Source: Candidatus Nanosynbacter sp. HMT-352 (GTDB taxonomy: Bacteria > Patescibacteriota > Saccharimonadia > Saccharimonadales > Saccharimonadaceae). Taken from it: DNA of 64,000 bases. The notes under the pieces were generated by a model. That model worked only from the letters and a program-made list of their open reading frames with translations. It had not been told where the DNA came from and ran no database searches. The stretch covers positions 248,001 through 312,000 of the forward strand of contig NZ_CP089520.1 of assembly GCF_021222645.1 (NCBI RefSeq), written 5' to 3'. The position numbers were made by a program, and so were the translations under genes. Below, piece after piece: positions 16,468 to 25,273 of this stretch; position 1 is the stretch's first letter, and each line of letters opens with the position of its first letter.

Positions 16468-16797
16468 CTATTTCAAAATTTGGTTAAAGCCCCAGTTGAA
16501 TGCGGCGTCAAGTAATAAAATCAGAACGACAAACGCAAAGGTGAAAATAAGCACCGCTGCTGTCATTGCCCAGGTTGCTGAGCGGGTTGGCCAGCGAACT
16601 AGCTTTAGCTCTTCCCAAGCTCCCTTGAAATATCCAATCAATCCACCTTTTTCGCCAGACTTTTTAGACGCTTTTGCGATGATTTTGGTTGGTTTATTGA
16701 TTTTTTTCGCTACAGCTTTTTCTTTTTTTGGCGCGTCGTCGGTAGCCTTGATTCGACGAACCGTAGTTTTGCTGCTTGCCTTGCCTTTCTGTGCCAT
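16468..16797 (-). CDS. secE: Preprotein translocase subunit SecE
   Basis: The ATG at 16797 (MAQKGKASS) is preferred because GGGAGA lies just before it; an in-frame ATG 11 codons upstream has no such site. The 109-residue protein has a Lys-rich leader of about 45 residues. The SecE core follows (YFKGAWEELKLVRWPTRSAT), then one C-terminal membrane helix. SecE clamps SecY in the Sec channel; secY is at 40680-42155. Confidence 0.95.
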   Translation of the reverse strand: MAQKGKASSKTTVRRIKATDDAPKKEKAVAKKINKPTKIIAKASKKSGEKGGLIGYFKGAWEELKLVRWPTRSATWAMTAAVLIFTFAFVVLILLLDAAFNWGFNQILK

Positions 16798-16886
16798 ATT
16801 TTCTCCCAATTTAAAAAGTCTGTTTTTCACAGACTGTCAATAGTCATTGTAATTCATCCGAGTCAAAAAAACAAGTTGACCGAATA

Positions 16887-18080
16887 TTATTTGTCATTAT
16901 TTTTGAACTCTTTCAGCTTGAATCCGAACGTCGATCCGTGGTTTAATCGGCTTTCTACCTCAATTTTGCAGCCCAATTTCTTCGCCAACTTAGCGGAAAC
17001 GTATAGGCCTAATCCAGTACCTTTCGTCTCGCGAGTTCTATAATCTTCTGCGCGGTAAAACTTGTCGAAAATTTTTGCCATGTCGGCTTTACTAATGCCA
17101 ATTCCCGTGTCAATAACCTTGAAGATGATTTCGCCAGATTTAGTTTTCTTGATAGATAAAGTGATAGAGCCTTTTGGTGTGTATCGAATAGCGTTGGTGA
17201 TGAAGTTTTGGAGAATTTCCTCCAGATATAGACGAGAAACTTTAACTACGCCAAGTCGCCCGCCGATATCCAAATTGAAAGCCAAACCTTTTTCGCCCGC
17301 CTGAGGTGAATATTCAGAATTTATCTGAGCCGCCAGCTCTGCTACGTCGATTATTTCCGTTTCATCAGCCACACCTCGCTCTGCGCGTGATAATGTACTG
17401 AGGTCGTTGATCATTCGCGCTAAGAATAAAATTTGCTTATGAGATTCGTCAATGGCTTCGGGAATTTTGCTAGTCATTTTACGCTCGACCAGCAATTTGG
17501 CGTTACTCAGCGAGCCTTCAGCAATAGCAATTGGTGTGCGCAATTCGTGACTAACTACGCTAATAAACTCATCACGCTCCTCTTCGAGACTCTTCGTCTT
17601 CGTGATGTCGCGCAAAATAAGCACGTACCCGTCCGGCGTCATCTTGTCGCCGCCTTGAACTGGCGCAAGCGTAACTTCCAAGCGAATATAATCACCATCT
17701 TCGATTTTCATCAGAATGTCGTCACGCTGGCGAATTGCGGAAGACTTGGTGAGCTCCTTAAAAATGTCAATCGGCTTTTTATCTGTTGTCTCAAGATTTA
17801 ACACCTGACTGATATGCTCGCCGTTAATTCCGCTGTTCGTGTCAATCAAATTAAGCGCCGCCGAATTGTATGTATTGATAATTCCGTGTTCGTCCGTACT
17901 GAGAATCGCGTCGGTGATGTTATTGATAAGCGTGATCATTCTTTGATGTTCACTGAGGCTTTTTTTATTGTTTTTACAATCGTCCTTATCGCTAATTTCC
18001 GACAATATTTTCTGCAAAACAATAGCTATAACACCTAAAACAACACTCAGAGTTATCAATAGAAAAATTAGCGCCCACAT
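16887..18080 (-). CDS. Membrane sensor histidine kinase (PAS-HisKA-HATPase), no adjacent regulator
   Basis: The 397-residue protein begins with one membrane helix (residues 1-25). A PAS-like domain follows (about 45-160, with DAILSTDEHGIINTYNSAAL and the end DGYVLILRDITKTK). Then come the HisKA helix with SVVSHELRTPIAIAEG (phospho-His in SHELRTP) and the ATPase with NFITNAIRYTP, DTGIGIS and GTGLGLY. It resembles PhoR/VicK-type kinases. No response regulator is next to it. TATACT (minus strand, 18087-18092) is 6 nt before the ATG, so a leaderless mRNA is likely. Confidence 0.93.
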   Translation of the reverse strand: MWALIFLLITLSVVLGVIAIVLQKILSEISDKDDCKNNKKSLSEHQRMITLINNITDAILSTDEHGIINTYNSAALNLIDTNSGINGEHISQVLNLETTDKKPIDIFKELTKSSAIRQRDDILMKIEDGDYIRLEVTLAPVQGGDKMTPDGYVLILRDITKTKSLEEERDEFISVVSHELRTPIAIAEGSLSNAKLLVERKMTSKIPEAIDESHKQILFLARMINDLSTLSRAERGVADETEIIDVAELAAQINSEYSPQAGEKGLAFNLDIGGRLGVVKVSRLYLEEILQNFITNAIRYTPKGSITLSIKKTKSGEIIFKVIDTGIGISKADMAKIFDKFYRAEDYRTRETKGTGLGLYVSAKLAKKLGCKIEVESRLNHGSTFGFKLKEFKNNDK

Positions 18081-18110
18081 AGCTAAAGTATAACATAAGC
18101 ATATGCGTTT

Positions 18111-18803
18111 CTATATGTATGGCGAATATTTTTTCAATTCATTTCGGTGGATTTTATAATGCGGGTCAAATTTGGCAACTTCATCCCAGAATTTCGTCGA
18201 GTGATTCATGTGTCTGGTGTGGCACAACTCATGGATAATTACGTAATCAATCAGCTCAAACGGCAAGTTCATCATCCCGATATTCAGGCTAATCGTTCCA
18301 GATGAAGAGCAGCTTCCCCAGCGACTTGATGAGTGTGTGATTTTACTCCGAGCAAAAGAAAAGCCGTGTTCTTCCGCTAAAAACGATAATCGCCTCGGCA
18401 GATATGACTTGGCTTCTTTTCTGAGTGCGATCAGAATTTTACTGCGAATAAGTTGTTGGTTTGCGGTAGATTCAACAGATTCTACTTCATTTATTTCTGC
18501 TAGTATCTGTGTTCCGACGATTTTTACACTCGAAGGTTTCGCGGTCGTTTGTATCAATAAATTATGACTTTTGCCGATTTGCTGATTTTCTGTGTAAGAA
18601 AGTTTTTCTCGGTATTGAGAAACTAATTCGCGTATTTGTTTTCGAGAAGTTTTAATCAATGTCTTTGCGGCTAACAGCGGCGCATATGGCGGCATTGTAA
18701 TTTGTATTCGTCCGTCTGGCGCAATTTTCAAGCTAACGCTCTTTGCTAAGCTGCGTTTTTTAACGACAATTTCTCCGAATTCTTCGTCGGTAATAATTGT
18801 CAT
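18111..18803 (-). CDS. YgjP-type (DUF45/M48-like) metal-dependent hydrolase
   Basis: The 230-residue protein carries the metal-site signature IIHELCHTRHMNHSTKFWDEV (HExxH variant HELCH, then H and N further on). Before it is the family's SSRWGSCSSSGTISLN. These YgjP/DUF45 proteins are SprT/wss-like zinc proteases of uncertain substrate. The start lies 3 nt after the stop of the upstream kinase gene, so the two are co-transcribed. Confidence 0.88.
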   Translation of the reverse strand: MTIITDEEFGEIVVKKRSLAKSVSLKIAPDGRIQITMPPYAPLLAAKTLIKTSRKQIRELVSQYREKLSYTENQQIGKSHNLLIQTTAKPSSVKIVGTQILAEINEVESVESTANQQLIRSKILIALRKEAKSYLPRRLSFLAEEHGFSFARSKITHSSSRWGSCSSSGTISLNIGMMNLPFELIDYVIIHELCHTRHMNHSTKFWDEVAKFDPHYKIHRNELKKYSPYI

Positions 18804-18805
18804 AA

Positions 18806-19348
18806 CTAACCTATGCTAATGCGATTTCCGGCAATTGGGCGGCGTGGAGCTTCTGGGCGACTGGCACCAATTTGCTTAAGAACAGTGCGAGCCTGACTGC
18901 TTAAGGTGTGCCTACCACTGATCACGATATAAGACTCACTGCTGTGTGGCGCCGAAAACTGCTTCAATCGTCGTTCAAAAGATTCGTCATTTCCGCCGTA
19001 AGTCTTTATCCAGCGATGTTTGGCGGTGGCTGGATCGGTTTGCACCCAAACAAATAGGACTTCATATCCATGTTCCCTAGCAAGGCGATTGATACGCATA
19101 CGATTCGTGCGCTGATCCGTTGATCCGTCCAAAATAACAGTTTGCTTAGTTTTCAAAAATTCTTCCAAAAGCGACAATGTTGCGTCAGAAATGGTTTTTG
19201 TATTGTCCGTAAAAATTTCAAATTGTCGAGAGCTTACCACTGGAGAATTGAAAATCTTCGCAAACTCTACAGCGAATTGCGTCTTCCCTGAACCTGGTGC
19301 ACCAACCATGGCGATGATGTGCGGAGATGAAGGTGATAAAGGTTTCAT
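18806..19348 (-). CDS. P-loop kinase/AAA-type ATPase, zeta-like
   Basis: The 180-residue protein has Walker A GAPGSGKTQFAVEFAK (residues 17-32) and a Walker B-like strand VILDGSTDQRTNR near 70. The segment VLFVWVQTDPATAKHRWIK fits the lid of small nucleotide or nucleoside kinases. The substrate is unknown. TATAAT at 19357-19362 is 8 nt before the ATG (leaderless pattern). It shares an operon with the YgjP-like hydrolase. Confidence 0.75.
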   Translation of the reverse strand: MKPLSPSSPHIIAMVGAPGSGKTQFAVEFAKIFNSPVVSSRQFEIFTDNTKTISDATLSLLEEFLKTKQTVILDGSTDQRTNRMRINRLAREHGYEVLFVWVQTDPATAKHRWIKTYGGNDESFERRLKQFSAPHSSESYIVISGRHTLSSQARTVLKQIGASRPEAPRRPIAGNRISIG

Positions 19349-19378
19349 ATTGAGAAATTATAGCAGATTTTTGACTAA

Positions 19379-19409
19379 TAAAAAAGATTCTCTTTCCAGC
19401 GAGAATCTT
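19379..19409 (-). terminator. Terminator of tRNA-Trp
   Basis: AAGATTCTC (19384-19392) and GAGAATCTT (19401-19409) form a perfect 9-bp stem. A TTTTTTATT run follows on the minus strand. The stem starts right at the tRNA CCA end. Confidence 0.85.
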
Positions 19410-19485
19410 GGCAGGAGTGGAGGGACTCGAACCCCCGACACCTGGTTTTGGAGACCAGTGCTCTAGCCACCTGAGCTACACTCCT
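19409..19485 (-). tRNA. tRNA-Trp (CCA)
   Basis: A full cloverleaf reads on the minus strand. The acceptor stem is AGGAGTG/CACTCCT, the T arm has GGTTCGAGTCC, and the anticodon loop CTCCAAA gives anticodon CCA. The 3' CCA is encoded. Confidence 0.95.
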
Positions 19486-19611
19486 ATAGCAACCATTTTA
19501 TCACGAATTAGCTTTGTCGCAAATGTTAAAATTGTGAAAAATAAAAACTCGTGAAAAAGATCCCAAAATCCCTTGAAAAAACATAAGCGTAGTTCTACAA
19601 TTAACTTAGAG

Positions 19612-20814
19612 ATGAAAATTTTAATGCTTGGGTGGGAACTTCCTCCGCACAATAGTGGCGGACTTGGTGTTGCCTGTTATCAGATGTCGAAAGCACTCGT
19701 TTCAGAGGGTGTTGATATTGACTTTATCATCCCCTACACCGCCAAGCATCCCGAGATTGACTATATGGACGTATATTCAGCCACTCCTTTGCCACCGAAT
19801 TATCACGATTTGGGTGCATATAATAACGGCTCAGAGGAAGACCGTGAAAATGCCAAGGATGAATACGGTCTTTCCCCGATGCGCGCTGTGCAGAGGCGTT
19901 ACGGTAAATACGTTCGGAAGTTTGTGAAAAATCATCAGCCTGACGCGATTCACGCACATGATTGGTTGACGATGGAAGCTGGAATAATTGCCAAGGAAAT
20001 GACGGGCGCGCCGCTAATTGTGCACGTTCACGCGACGGAGTTTGATCGTTCTGGCGAGCAGTCAGGAAACCCTCTGGTTCACGAGATTGAGCAACAAGGC
20101 TTGTTGATGGCTGATCGGATAATCGCCGTCAGTGAAATCACGAAGGAAATAATTGTTAAGAACTATCACATTCCGCCAGAGAAAATTGAGGTGGTTTATA
20201 ACGCGATTGATTTGGCTGATTTGCCGCCACATGAGTATGACGCCAGCACTTACAGGTATTTGGAGGAGTTGAAAAAGGATGGCTATACGGTTGTCGGCGC
20301 GTTGACGCGACTCACGGTTCAGAAAGGTCTGACGTATTTTGTGCGAGCTGCAGCGAAGGCGCTTGAAAAATATGAGAAAATCGTTTTTGTTTTATCTGGA
20401 AATGGCGAGCAAAGAGATGAACTGATTGAACTGGCGGCAGATTTGAGAATTAGCGATAAGATGATTTTTACGGGATTTGTGCGCGGAAAACAGTGGCGAG
20501 ATATTTACTGTTTGATTGATGTTTTTGTGATGAGTTCGGTTTCTGAGCCATTTGGCTTGACTGCCTTGGAGGCGGCGCATCATGATACGGCATTACTTAT
20601 TAGTCGTCAATCCGGCGTTGGTGAGGTTCTGAATAATATTATGCGATTTGATTATTGGGACGTGAATAAATTGGCGGATGAAATTGTTAATATCGCTGAA
20701 TCACCTGCCCTACAGAAATCTTTGAAGAAAAACGTTAAGAATGAATACGCGAGAATTTCCTGGCAAGATGCCGCTAGAAAATGTCTGAAACTGTATAAAG
20801 GAGCGCTGGCATGA
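19612..20814 (+). CDS. Glycogen-synthase-like glycosyltransferase (GT4/GT5)
   Basis: ATG 19612 (MKILMLGWELPPHNSGGLG) is preferred over an in-frame TTG 13 codons upstream, since the usual start of the family aligns there. The 400-residue protein has the N-terminal SGGLGVACYQMSKAL loop for the nucleotide-sugar fold. DAIHAHDWLTMEAG follows. The C-terminal half holds the GT-B donor site (GALTRLTVQKGL, FVMSSVSEPFGLTALEA). It would transfer glucose from ADP- or UDP-glucose to an alpha-glucan. Its stop overlaps the ATG of the next gene (ATGA), so it acts with the GH57 enzyme. Confidence 0.85.
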   Translation: MKILMLGWELPPHNSGGLGVACYQMSKALVSEGVDIDFIIPYTAKHPEIDYMDVYSATPLPPNYHDLGAYNNGSEEDRENAKDEYGLSPMRAVQRRYGKYVRKFVKNHQPDAIHAHDWLTMEAGIIAKEMTGAPLIVHVHATEFDRSGEQSGNPLVHEIEQQGLLMADRIIAVSEITKEIIVKNYHIPPEKIEVVYNAIDLADLPPHEYDASTYRYLEELKKDGYTVVGALTRLTVQKGLTYFVRAAAKALEKYEKIVFVLSGNGEQRDELIELAADLRISDKMIFTGFVRGKQWRDIYCLIDVFVMSSVSEPFGLTALEAAHHDTALLISRQSGVGEVLNNIMRFDYWDVNKLADEIVNIAESPALQKSLKKNVKNEYARISWQDAARKCLKLYKGALA

Positions 20815-22013
20815 ATAAAAATAAAGGAATAGTTTTATATCTACACGTACACCAACCGTGGCGAATACGCGAGTATAGTATATTTGACGTGGCTTGGAAG
20901 CATAATTATTTCTCTGGCGGTCAAAATCCAGATCAGGACAATCAAAAAATATTCCAAAAAGTTGCAGAAAAGTCGTATTTGCCGATGAATGCTTTGCTTG
21001 AAAAATTATTGAAAAAATATCCTGATTTTAAGATCTCACTGAGTTTTAGTGGAACGTTTTTAGAGCAAGCCGAAAGGTTTAATCCTGAAGTTTTGGAGAG
21101 CTTCAAGCGCCTGGTAAAGACTGGTCAAGTAGAAATATTATCAAGTCCGTATCATCACAGTCTGGCGTTTTTCTATTCGCGCAAGGAGTTCGAGCGTCAA
21201 GTTGAGCTTCACCGCTGGAAGATTCGCGAGATTTTTGGTGCGGAAACGCGAGTTTTGGCAAATACGGAATTGGCGTATAGCGATGACTTGGCAAAATGGG
21301 CTGAGCAGGACGGCTTTAAGGGCGTGTTGGCTGAAGGCTGGGATCCGATTCTGAATTGGCGCAGTCCGAATTATGTATATCGCCCGAGAGGCACGAAGAA
21401 AATTGGATTGCTACTTAAGAATTATCGATTGAGTGATGATTTGGCGTTTAGGTTCAGTGATCGAAAATGGAATGAATGGCCGCTGACCGCGGATAAGTTT
21501 AATACTTGGGTGGAAGATTCTGTCCGTTACGCGCCACTGCTTAACTTGTTCATGGACTATGAAACTTTCGGTGAACATCAATGGGCGGAATCTGGGATTT
21601 TCGGATTCTTTGAGAAGTTTGTTGATAAATGGCTGAGTGTTGATGGCAATACTTTCTATACTGTTAGCGAAGCACTGGACGCGAATGCGCCTGCCGGTGA
21701 AATAAGTATGCCGTCGCCTGTAACGTGGGCGGACGCCGAGCGGGATTTGACTGCTTGGAACGGAAACAGCCTGCAGAAAGAAGCTTTGCGATATGTCTAT
21801 GAGCTTGAAGATGAGGTCTTGAACAGTAAAGACGAAGGTTTAATTAGCGATTGGCGAAAATTGCAAACTTCAGACCACTTCTATTACATGGGAACGAAGA
21901 ATTTTACCGACGGCGATGTTCACGCTTATTTTAGCCCGTATGATTCGCCATACGACGCTTTTCTTTACTATATGAATACCATTCGTGATATGAAATCTCG
22001 ATTGAGGAAATAG
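20811..22013 (+). CDS. Glycoside hydrolase family 57 (alpha-amylase / 4-alpha-glucanotransferase type)
   Basis: The 400-residue protein starts with LYLHVHQPWRIREYSIF, the HQP motif of GH57. ANTELAYSDDLAKW holds the likely catalytic Glu (near residue 152), and LFMDYETFGEHQWAE the likely acid/base Asp. These enzymes cleave or transfer alpha-1,4-glucan chains. With the GT just upstream and a branching enzyme at 61236, a glycogen-like store is likely. Exact specificity is not certain. There is no signal peptide, so it acts in the cytoplasm. Confidence 0.85.
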   Translation: MNKNKGIVLYLHVHQPWRIREYSIFDVAWKHNYFSGGQNPDQDNQKIFQKVAEKSYLPMNALLEKLLKKYPDFKISLSFSGTFLEQAERFNPEVLESFKRLVKTGQVEILSSPYHHSLAFFYSRKEFERQVELHRWKIREIFGAETRVLANTELAYSDDLAKWAEQDGFKGVLAEGWDPILNWRSPNYVYRPRGTKKIGLLLKNYRLSDDLAFRFSDRKWNEWPLTADKFNTWVEDSVRYAPLLNLFMDYETFGEHQWAESGIFGFFEKFVDKWLSVDGNTFYTVSEALDANAPAGEISMPSPVTWADAERDLTAWNGNSLQKEALRYVYELEDEVLNSKDEGLISDWRKLQTSDHFYYMGTKNFTDGDVHAYFSPYDSPYDAFLYYMNTIRDMKSRLRK

Positions 22014-22032
22014 TCAGACATTCTTGCCAAAT

Positions 22033-22061
22033 AAAAACTCCCTCTTAATGCGGGGGAGTTT
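22033..22061 (-). terminator. Bidirectional terminator between GH57 and rpmG
   Basis: AAACTCCC (22035-22042) and GGGAGTTT (22054-22061) pair. The minus-strand tail is TTTTTATTT, serving rpmG best. Confidence 0.75.
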
Positions 22062-22079
22062 CTGTATAATCTTGTTAAA

Positions 22080-22298
22080 TTAGCTTTTGCGAGCTTTAAC
22101 TTCGTTACGACCAAGGTTCTTCTTAGTCTCAGTGTAAGTAGCGTGTTGCTTTGCAATTGGGTCGTACTTACGTAGTGTCAATTTACCCTGACCTTTTGTG
22201 GTACGGTTCTGGGTGTTAACAGTAGTATAGTAAGTTCGGTGGTTGCTCAAGTTACTCACCAAACCAATCAGCTTTCGTTTCGTATTCTTCTTTGCCAT
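22080..22298 (-). CDS. rpmG: 50S ribosomal protein L33, zinc-free form
   Basis: The 72-residue protein has the L33 core (RTYYTTVNTQNRTTKGQGKLTLRKYDP) without any of the four cysteines of the zinc-binding type. It is longer than the usual 49-55 residues by a basic tail (HATYTETKKNLGRNEVKARKS). It is monocistronic with its own terminator. L33 sits at the E site of the large subunit. Confidence 0.9.
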   Translation of the reverse strand: MAKKNTKRKLIGLVSNLSNHRTYYTTVNTQNRTTKGQGKLTLRKYDPIAKQHATYTETKKNLGRNEVKARKS

Positions 22299-22489
22299 CT
22301 CTTTACTCGTTAGATTTTATAAAACGTCTTGACTAATTATAGCATGGGTGAAGTGAAAATGCTAGTACCATATCAGATTTTACTAATTTTGCCCTTACTC
22401 TACTGATTGCCTAGTTAAATATTAGTGATTATTCCGCTGTAGCATCCCCTCTTAACCTTATTAAGATCACAGGATCTAAAAGGAGATAG
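22299..22489. other. Intergenic region without a recognised gene
   Basis: No coding frame of convincing composition is seen. The rpmG promoter must lie here. The next stretch (22490-22639) holds a gene relic. Confidence 0.5.
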
Positions 22490-22639
22490 AGCTTTTGCAG
22501 ACCACACAATAAATTAAAATATGTGGCGGATTTGAACTGGGATTTGTTTATTATAGACGAGGCCGGCAAGATGATCGAATTGGACGTAGAGCAAGTTTTG
22601 ACTTTCCCTAAAGCCATCATCTGCGAAGGAGGTTGTTAA
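22490..22639 (+). pseudogene. Truncated relic of an unknown gene upstream of hsdR
   Basis: A plus frame open from 22490 ends in TAA at 22637-22639 and reads like the C-terminal end of a larger protein. It contains VADLNWDLFIIDEAGKM and ELDVEQVLTFPKAIICEGG. The hydrophobic strand followed by DEAG recalls a P-loop ATPase Walker B, but it is too short to name. No start codon with a ribosome-binding site is seen, and a TAG closes the frame upstream. Confidence 0.35.
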
Positions 22640-22720
22640 CTGCTTGTGCGGCGAAAAATCGTGAAAGTATGGTATAGTTACATTAAGGATATTTATAATT
22701 CAATTGCGGAGGAAAACAAC

Positions 22721-25270
22721 GTGGCACAAAAGGAAGCTAAAGCGCGCCTAAAGATAAATATGCTACTTTCTGATGCCGGGTGGAGATTGTTGGATAACGA
22801 AGATGGTCCCGCTAATGTCGATGTAGAAAACAAAGTAGACATCAAAAACCTGGGCGACGATTTTGAAAATACGAAACGAGGGTTTATCGACTACCTTCTT
22901 CTAGACTCTAACCAGAAGCCCATTGCCGTCCTTGAAGCTAAGCGTGAAAGCATTCCTCCGCTTTCCGCTAAAGAACAAGCTCGCGATTATGCCAATTCTC
23001 TACACGTAAGGTATGTAATTCTTAGTAACGGTAATACGCATTATCTGTGGGATATGCAATTTGGTAACCCTGAGCCAATTAGTAGCTTTCCGACTCTAAG
23101 CTCATTAGAAGATGAAAAGAAATGGGTTCCCGATGTCGATGCGCTTGTAAACGAGAATATTTCTCGAATCTATATCGCCGAATCGCAAATGCCTGAAATT
23201 AAAACACATCCCGATTATATAAACGAAGATACTCGTAGTGAATTTATAGAGAAAAATAAACTGAAAATTCTTCGCAAGTATCAGGTAAATGCGATTAAGG
23301 CTGTTCAAAAATCGGCGCAAAACGGCAATAAGCGCTTCTTGCTCGAGATGGCGACTGGCACCGGTAAAACTTTAACTTGCGCTGCTATTATCAAACTATT
23401 TTTAAAGACAGGAAACGCTCAAAGAATCCTCTTTTTGGTTGATCGCATTGAATTAGAAAATCAGGCCAAGAAGTCTTTTAGGCAATCTATTGGTAAAGAT
23501 TACGTGGTTAAGGTATGGAAAGAAGATAGAGATAACTGGAAAACTGCCGATATCGTCATTAGTACAGTCCAATCTCTTTTGGCGAGTAATCGCTATCGTG
23601 ATTTTAGCCCGAATGACTTTAATTTAATTATCTCGGATGAGGCGCATCGTTCTATTGGCGGCAACGCGAGAGCTGTTTTCGAATATTTCACTGGGTACAA
23701 GATTGGACTTACCGCCACACCAAAGGATTTTTTAAAGAATACCAAGCAAGATGAAAATTCAGAAAAAGAATTCGAACGCAGAGAGTTATTAGATACCTAT
23801 AGGACTTTTGGATGCGAATCTGGTCAACCGACTTTTAGATATGACCTAAAAGATGGCGTAAACGATCCTGATGGTCCGTTTTTAGTGAATCCTGTCATTC
23901 TGGATGCTAGAACGAATATTACCTCACGACTGCTCGCAGATGAAGGTTATGCAGTCCATAAAGTTATTGACGGCGAAGATGTTGACGAGAATTTTGGTAT
24001 CAGAGATTTCGAGAAAACATTTTTCAATGAAGAGACCAATCGTGTGTTCTGTGAGACTTTTATGAAATACGCGGCGGTCGATCCGTTATCTAAAGAAATT
24101 GGTAAAACCATAATCTTTACAGTTAGCCAAAAACACGCAGAAAAAATAGTCCAAATGCTTAACCAAATTGCTATGGAAAAGTTCCCCGGCAAATATAATT
24201 CTGATTTCGCTATTCAGATTACGAGTAATGTTCGTGACGCTCAACAGTTCTCGATTAGTTTTTCTGAAAATAATCTGCGCGGACATACAAGGTGGCTTTC
24301 GGATTACGAAAGTAGCCGCACTAGAGTTGCCGTCACGGTCGGCATGATGACGACCGGTTACGATTGCTCCGATTTATTAAATCTCGTGTTCATGCGTCCA
24401 GTGTTTAGCCCTTCTGACTTTATTCAGATGAAAGGTCGAGGCACGCGACTCCATACGTTCAAATATGTAGATTATGAAAATGGCGAGAAAGTTAAAACTA
24501 TTAAGAAAGAAAACTTCCGCATTATAGACTTTTTCGCAGTTTGCGAATACTTCGAAGAGAAATACGATTATAATGCGCAGTTGGTAGTGCCAATGAGTAG
24601 GCAAACGCAAAACACTTTAGTGACGCCGCTGCTTATCGATGTCGATCCTCCCGTGATCGTGGTAAACCGTACGGTAGACCTAAATGAGGATGATTCACTG
24701 AGTGGAATAGATGAGACGATTGTTGGTAAAGAAGGCATGCGCGTTGACCGCGAGATGTTCCGCAGCTTCCAAGATGAGGTGAAGTCTAATGAAGAATTCG
24801 TCAAGTTGTATAATAATGGCAATATTGATGGGGCGCTAAGCTATCTTAAATCCGAAATACTCGGCGAAGATAAGCCTAAGTTCTATATGACTCCTGAGAA
24901 AATTCGCAAAATCTTCAATCTAGACCGCAGGCTAGACCTTCGTGAGATTCTGGATCTAATCATGAACAATAAAGATCCATTGACTAAAGCTCAATATATT
25001 CAGCAAAAGTTCAATGAATTTATTTCAGATAGAGGACTGGGTGAAACGCTGGTTGGAGAGTCGTATAACGATGCTTTTGAACTATTTGATGCATATATAA
25101 CCGATCGACGCGTGTCTGAGGCTATAGATAATAAAGATTATAGTCTACTGGCGGGATTTGGCTCTATTACAATCGAACAGCTCAAACGCCTAGGTATCGA
25201 AAGAGTAAATCAGATCATTAGCTATATTAGAGATTATATTAATGTAGAAAAACTAAGAGTAAAGGATTAA
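22721..25270 (+). CDS. hsdR: Type I restriction enzyme, R subunit (HsdR)
   Basis: The GTG at 22721 (MAQKEAKARLKI) is preferred: CGGAGG lies about 9 nt before it, and a TATAAT (22694-22699) precedes that. The 849-residue protein has the nuclease motif FIDYLLLD...PIAVLEAKRES near residue 70. The SF2 motor has Walker A MATGTGKTLTCAA (about 210), ISDEAHRSIGG and GLTATP, with motif VI in the MKGRGTRLHT segment. A C-terminal domain (about 650-849) would bind the modification complex. It translocates DNA and cuts unmethylated DNA far from the target. The gene heads the hsdR-hsdM-hsdS operon; hsdM follows after 3 nt. Confidence 0.95.
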   Translation: MAQKEAKARLKINMLLSDAGWRLLDNEDGPANVDVENKVDIKNLGDDFENTKRGFIDYLLLDSNQKPIAVLEAKRESIPPLSAKEQARDYANSLHVRYVILSNGNTHYLWDMQFGNPEPISSFPTLSSLEDEKKWVPDVDALVNENISRIYIAESQMPEIKTHPDYINEDTRSEFIEKNKLKILRKYQVNAIKAVQKSAQNGNKRFLLEMATGTGKTLTCAAIIKLFLKTGNAQRILFLVDRIELENQAKKSFRQSIGKDYVVKVWKEDRDNWKTADIVISTVQSLLASNRYRDFSPNDFNLIISDEAHRSIGGNARAVFEYFTGYKIGLTATPKDFLKNTKQDENSEKEFERRELLDTYRTFGCESGQPTFRYDLKDGVNDPDGPFLVNPVILDARTNITSRLLADEGYAVHKVIDGEDVDENFGIRDFEKTFFNEETNRVFCETFMKYAAVDPLSKEIGKTIIFTVSQKHAEKIVQMLNQIAMEKFPGKYNSDFAIQITSNVRDAQQFSISFSENNLRGHTRWLSDYESSRTRVAVTVGMMTTGYDCSDLLNLVFMRPVFSPSDFIQMKGRGTRLHTFKYVDYENGEKVKTIKKENFRIIDFFAVCEYFEEKYDYNAQLVVPMSRQTQNTLVTPLLIDVDPPVIVVNRTVDLNEDDSLSGIDETIVGKEGMRVDREMFRSFQDEVKSNEEFVKLYNNGNIDGALSYLKSEILGEDKPKFYMTPEKIRKIFNLDRRLDLREILDLIMNNKDPLTKAQYIQQKFNEFISDRGLGETLVGESYNDAFELFDAYITDRRVSEAIDNKDYSLLAGFGSITIEQLKRLGIERVNQIISYIRDYINVEKLRVKD

Positions 25271-25273
25271 TGA

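Noticed and set aside
19612..20814. UGA recoded to glycine (genetic code 25)
   Set aside because: TGA ends the GT gene at a normal length with an ATGA overlap, and other genes also use TGA as a stop. Standard bacterial code fits.
22429..22620. 63-codon minus-strand frame before hsdR
   Set aside because: The plus strand reads more protein-like there and no start signal supports the minus frame.
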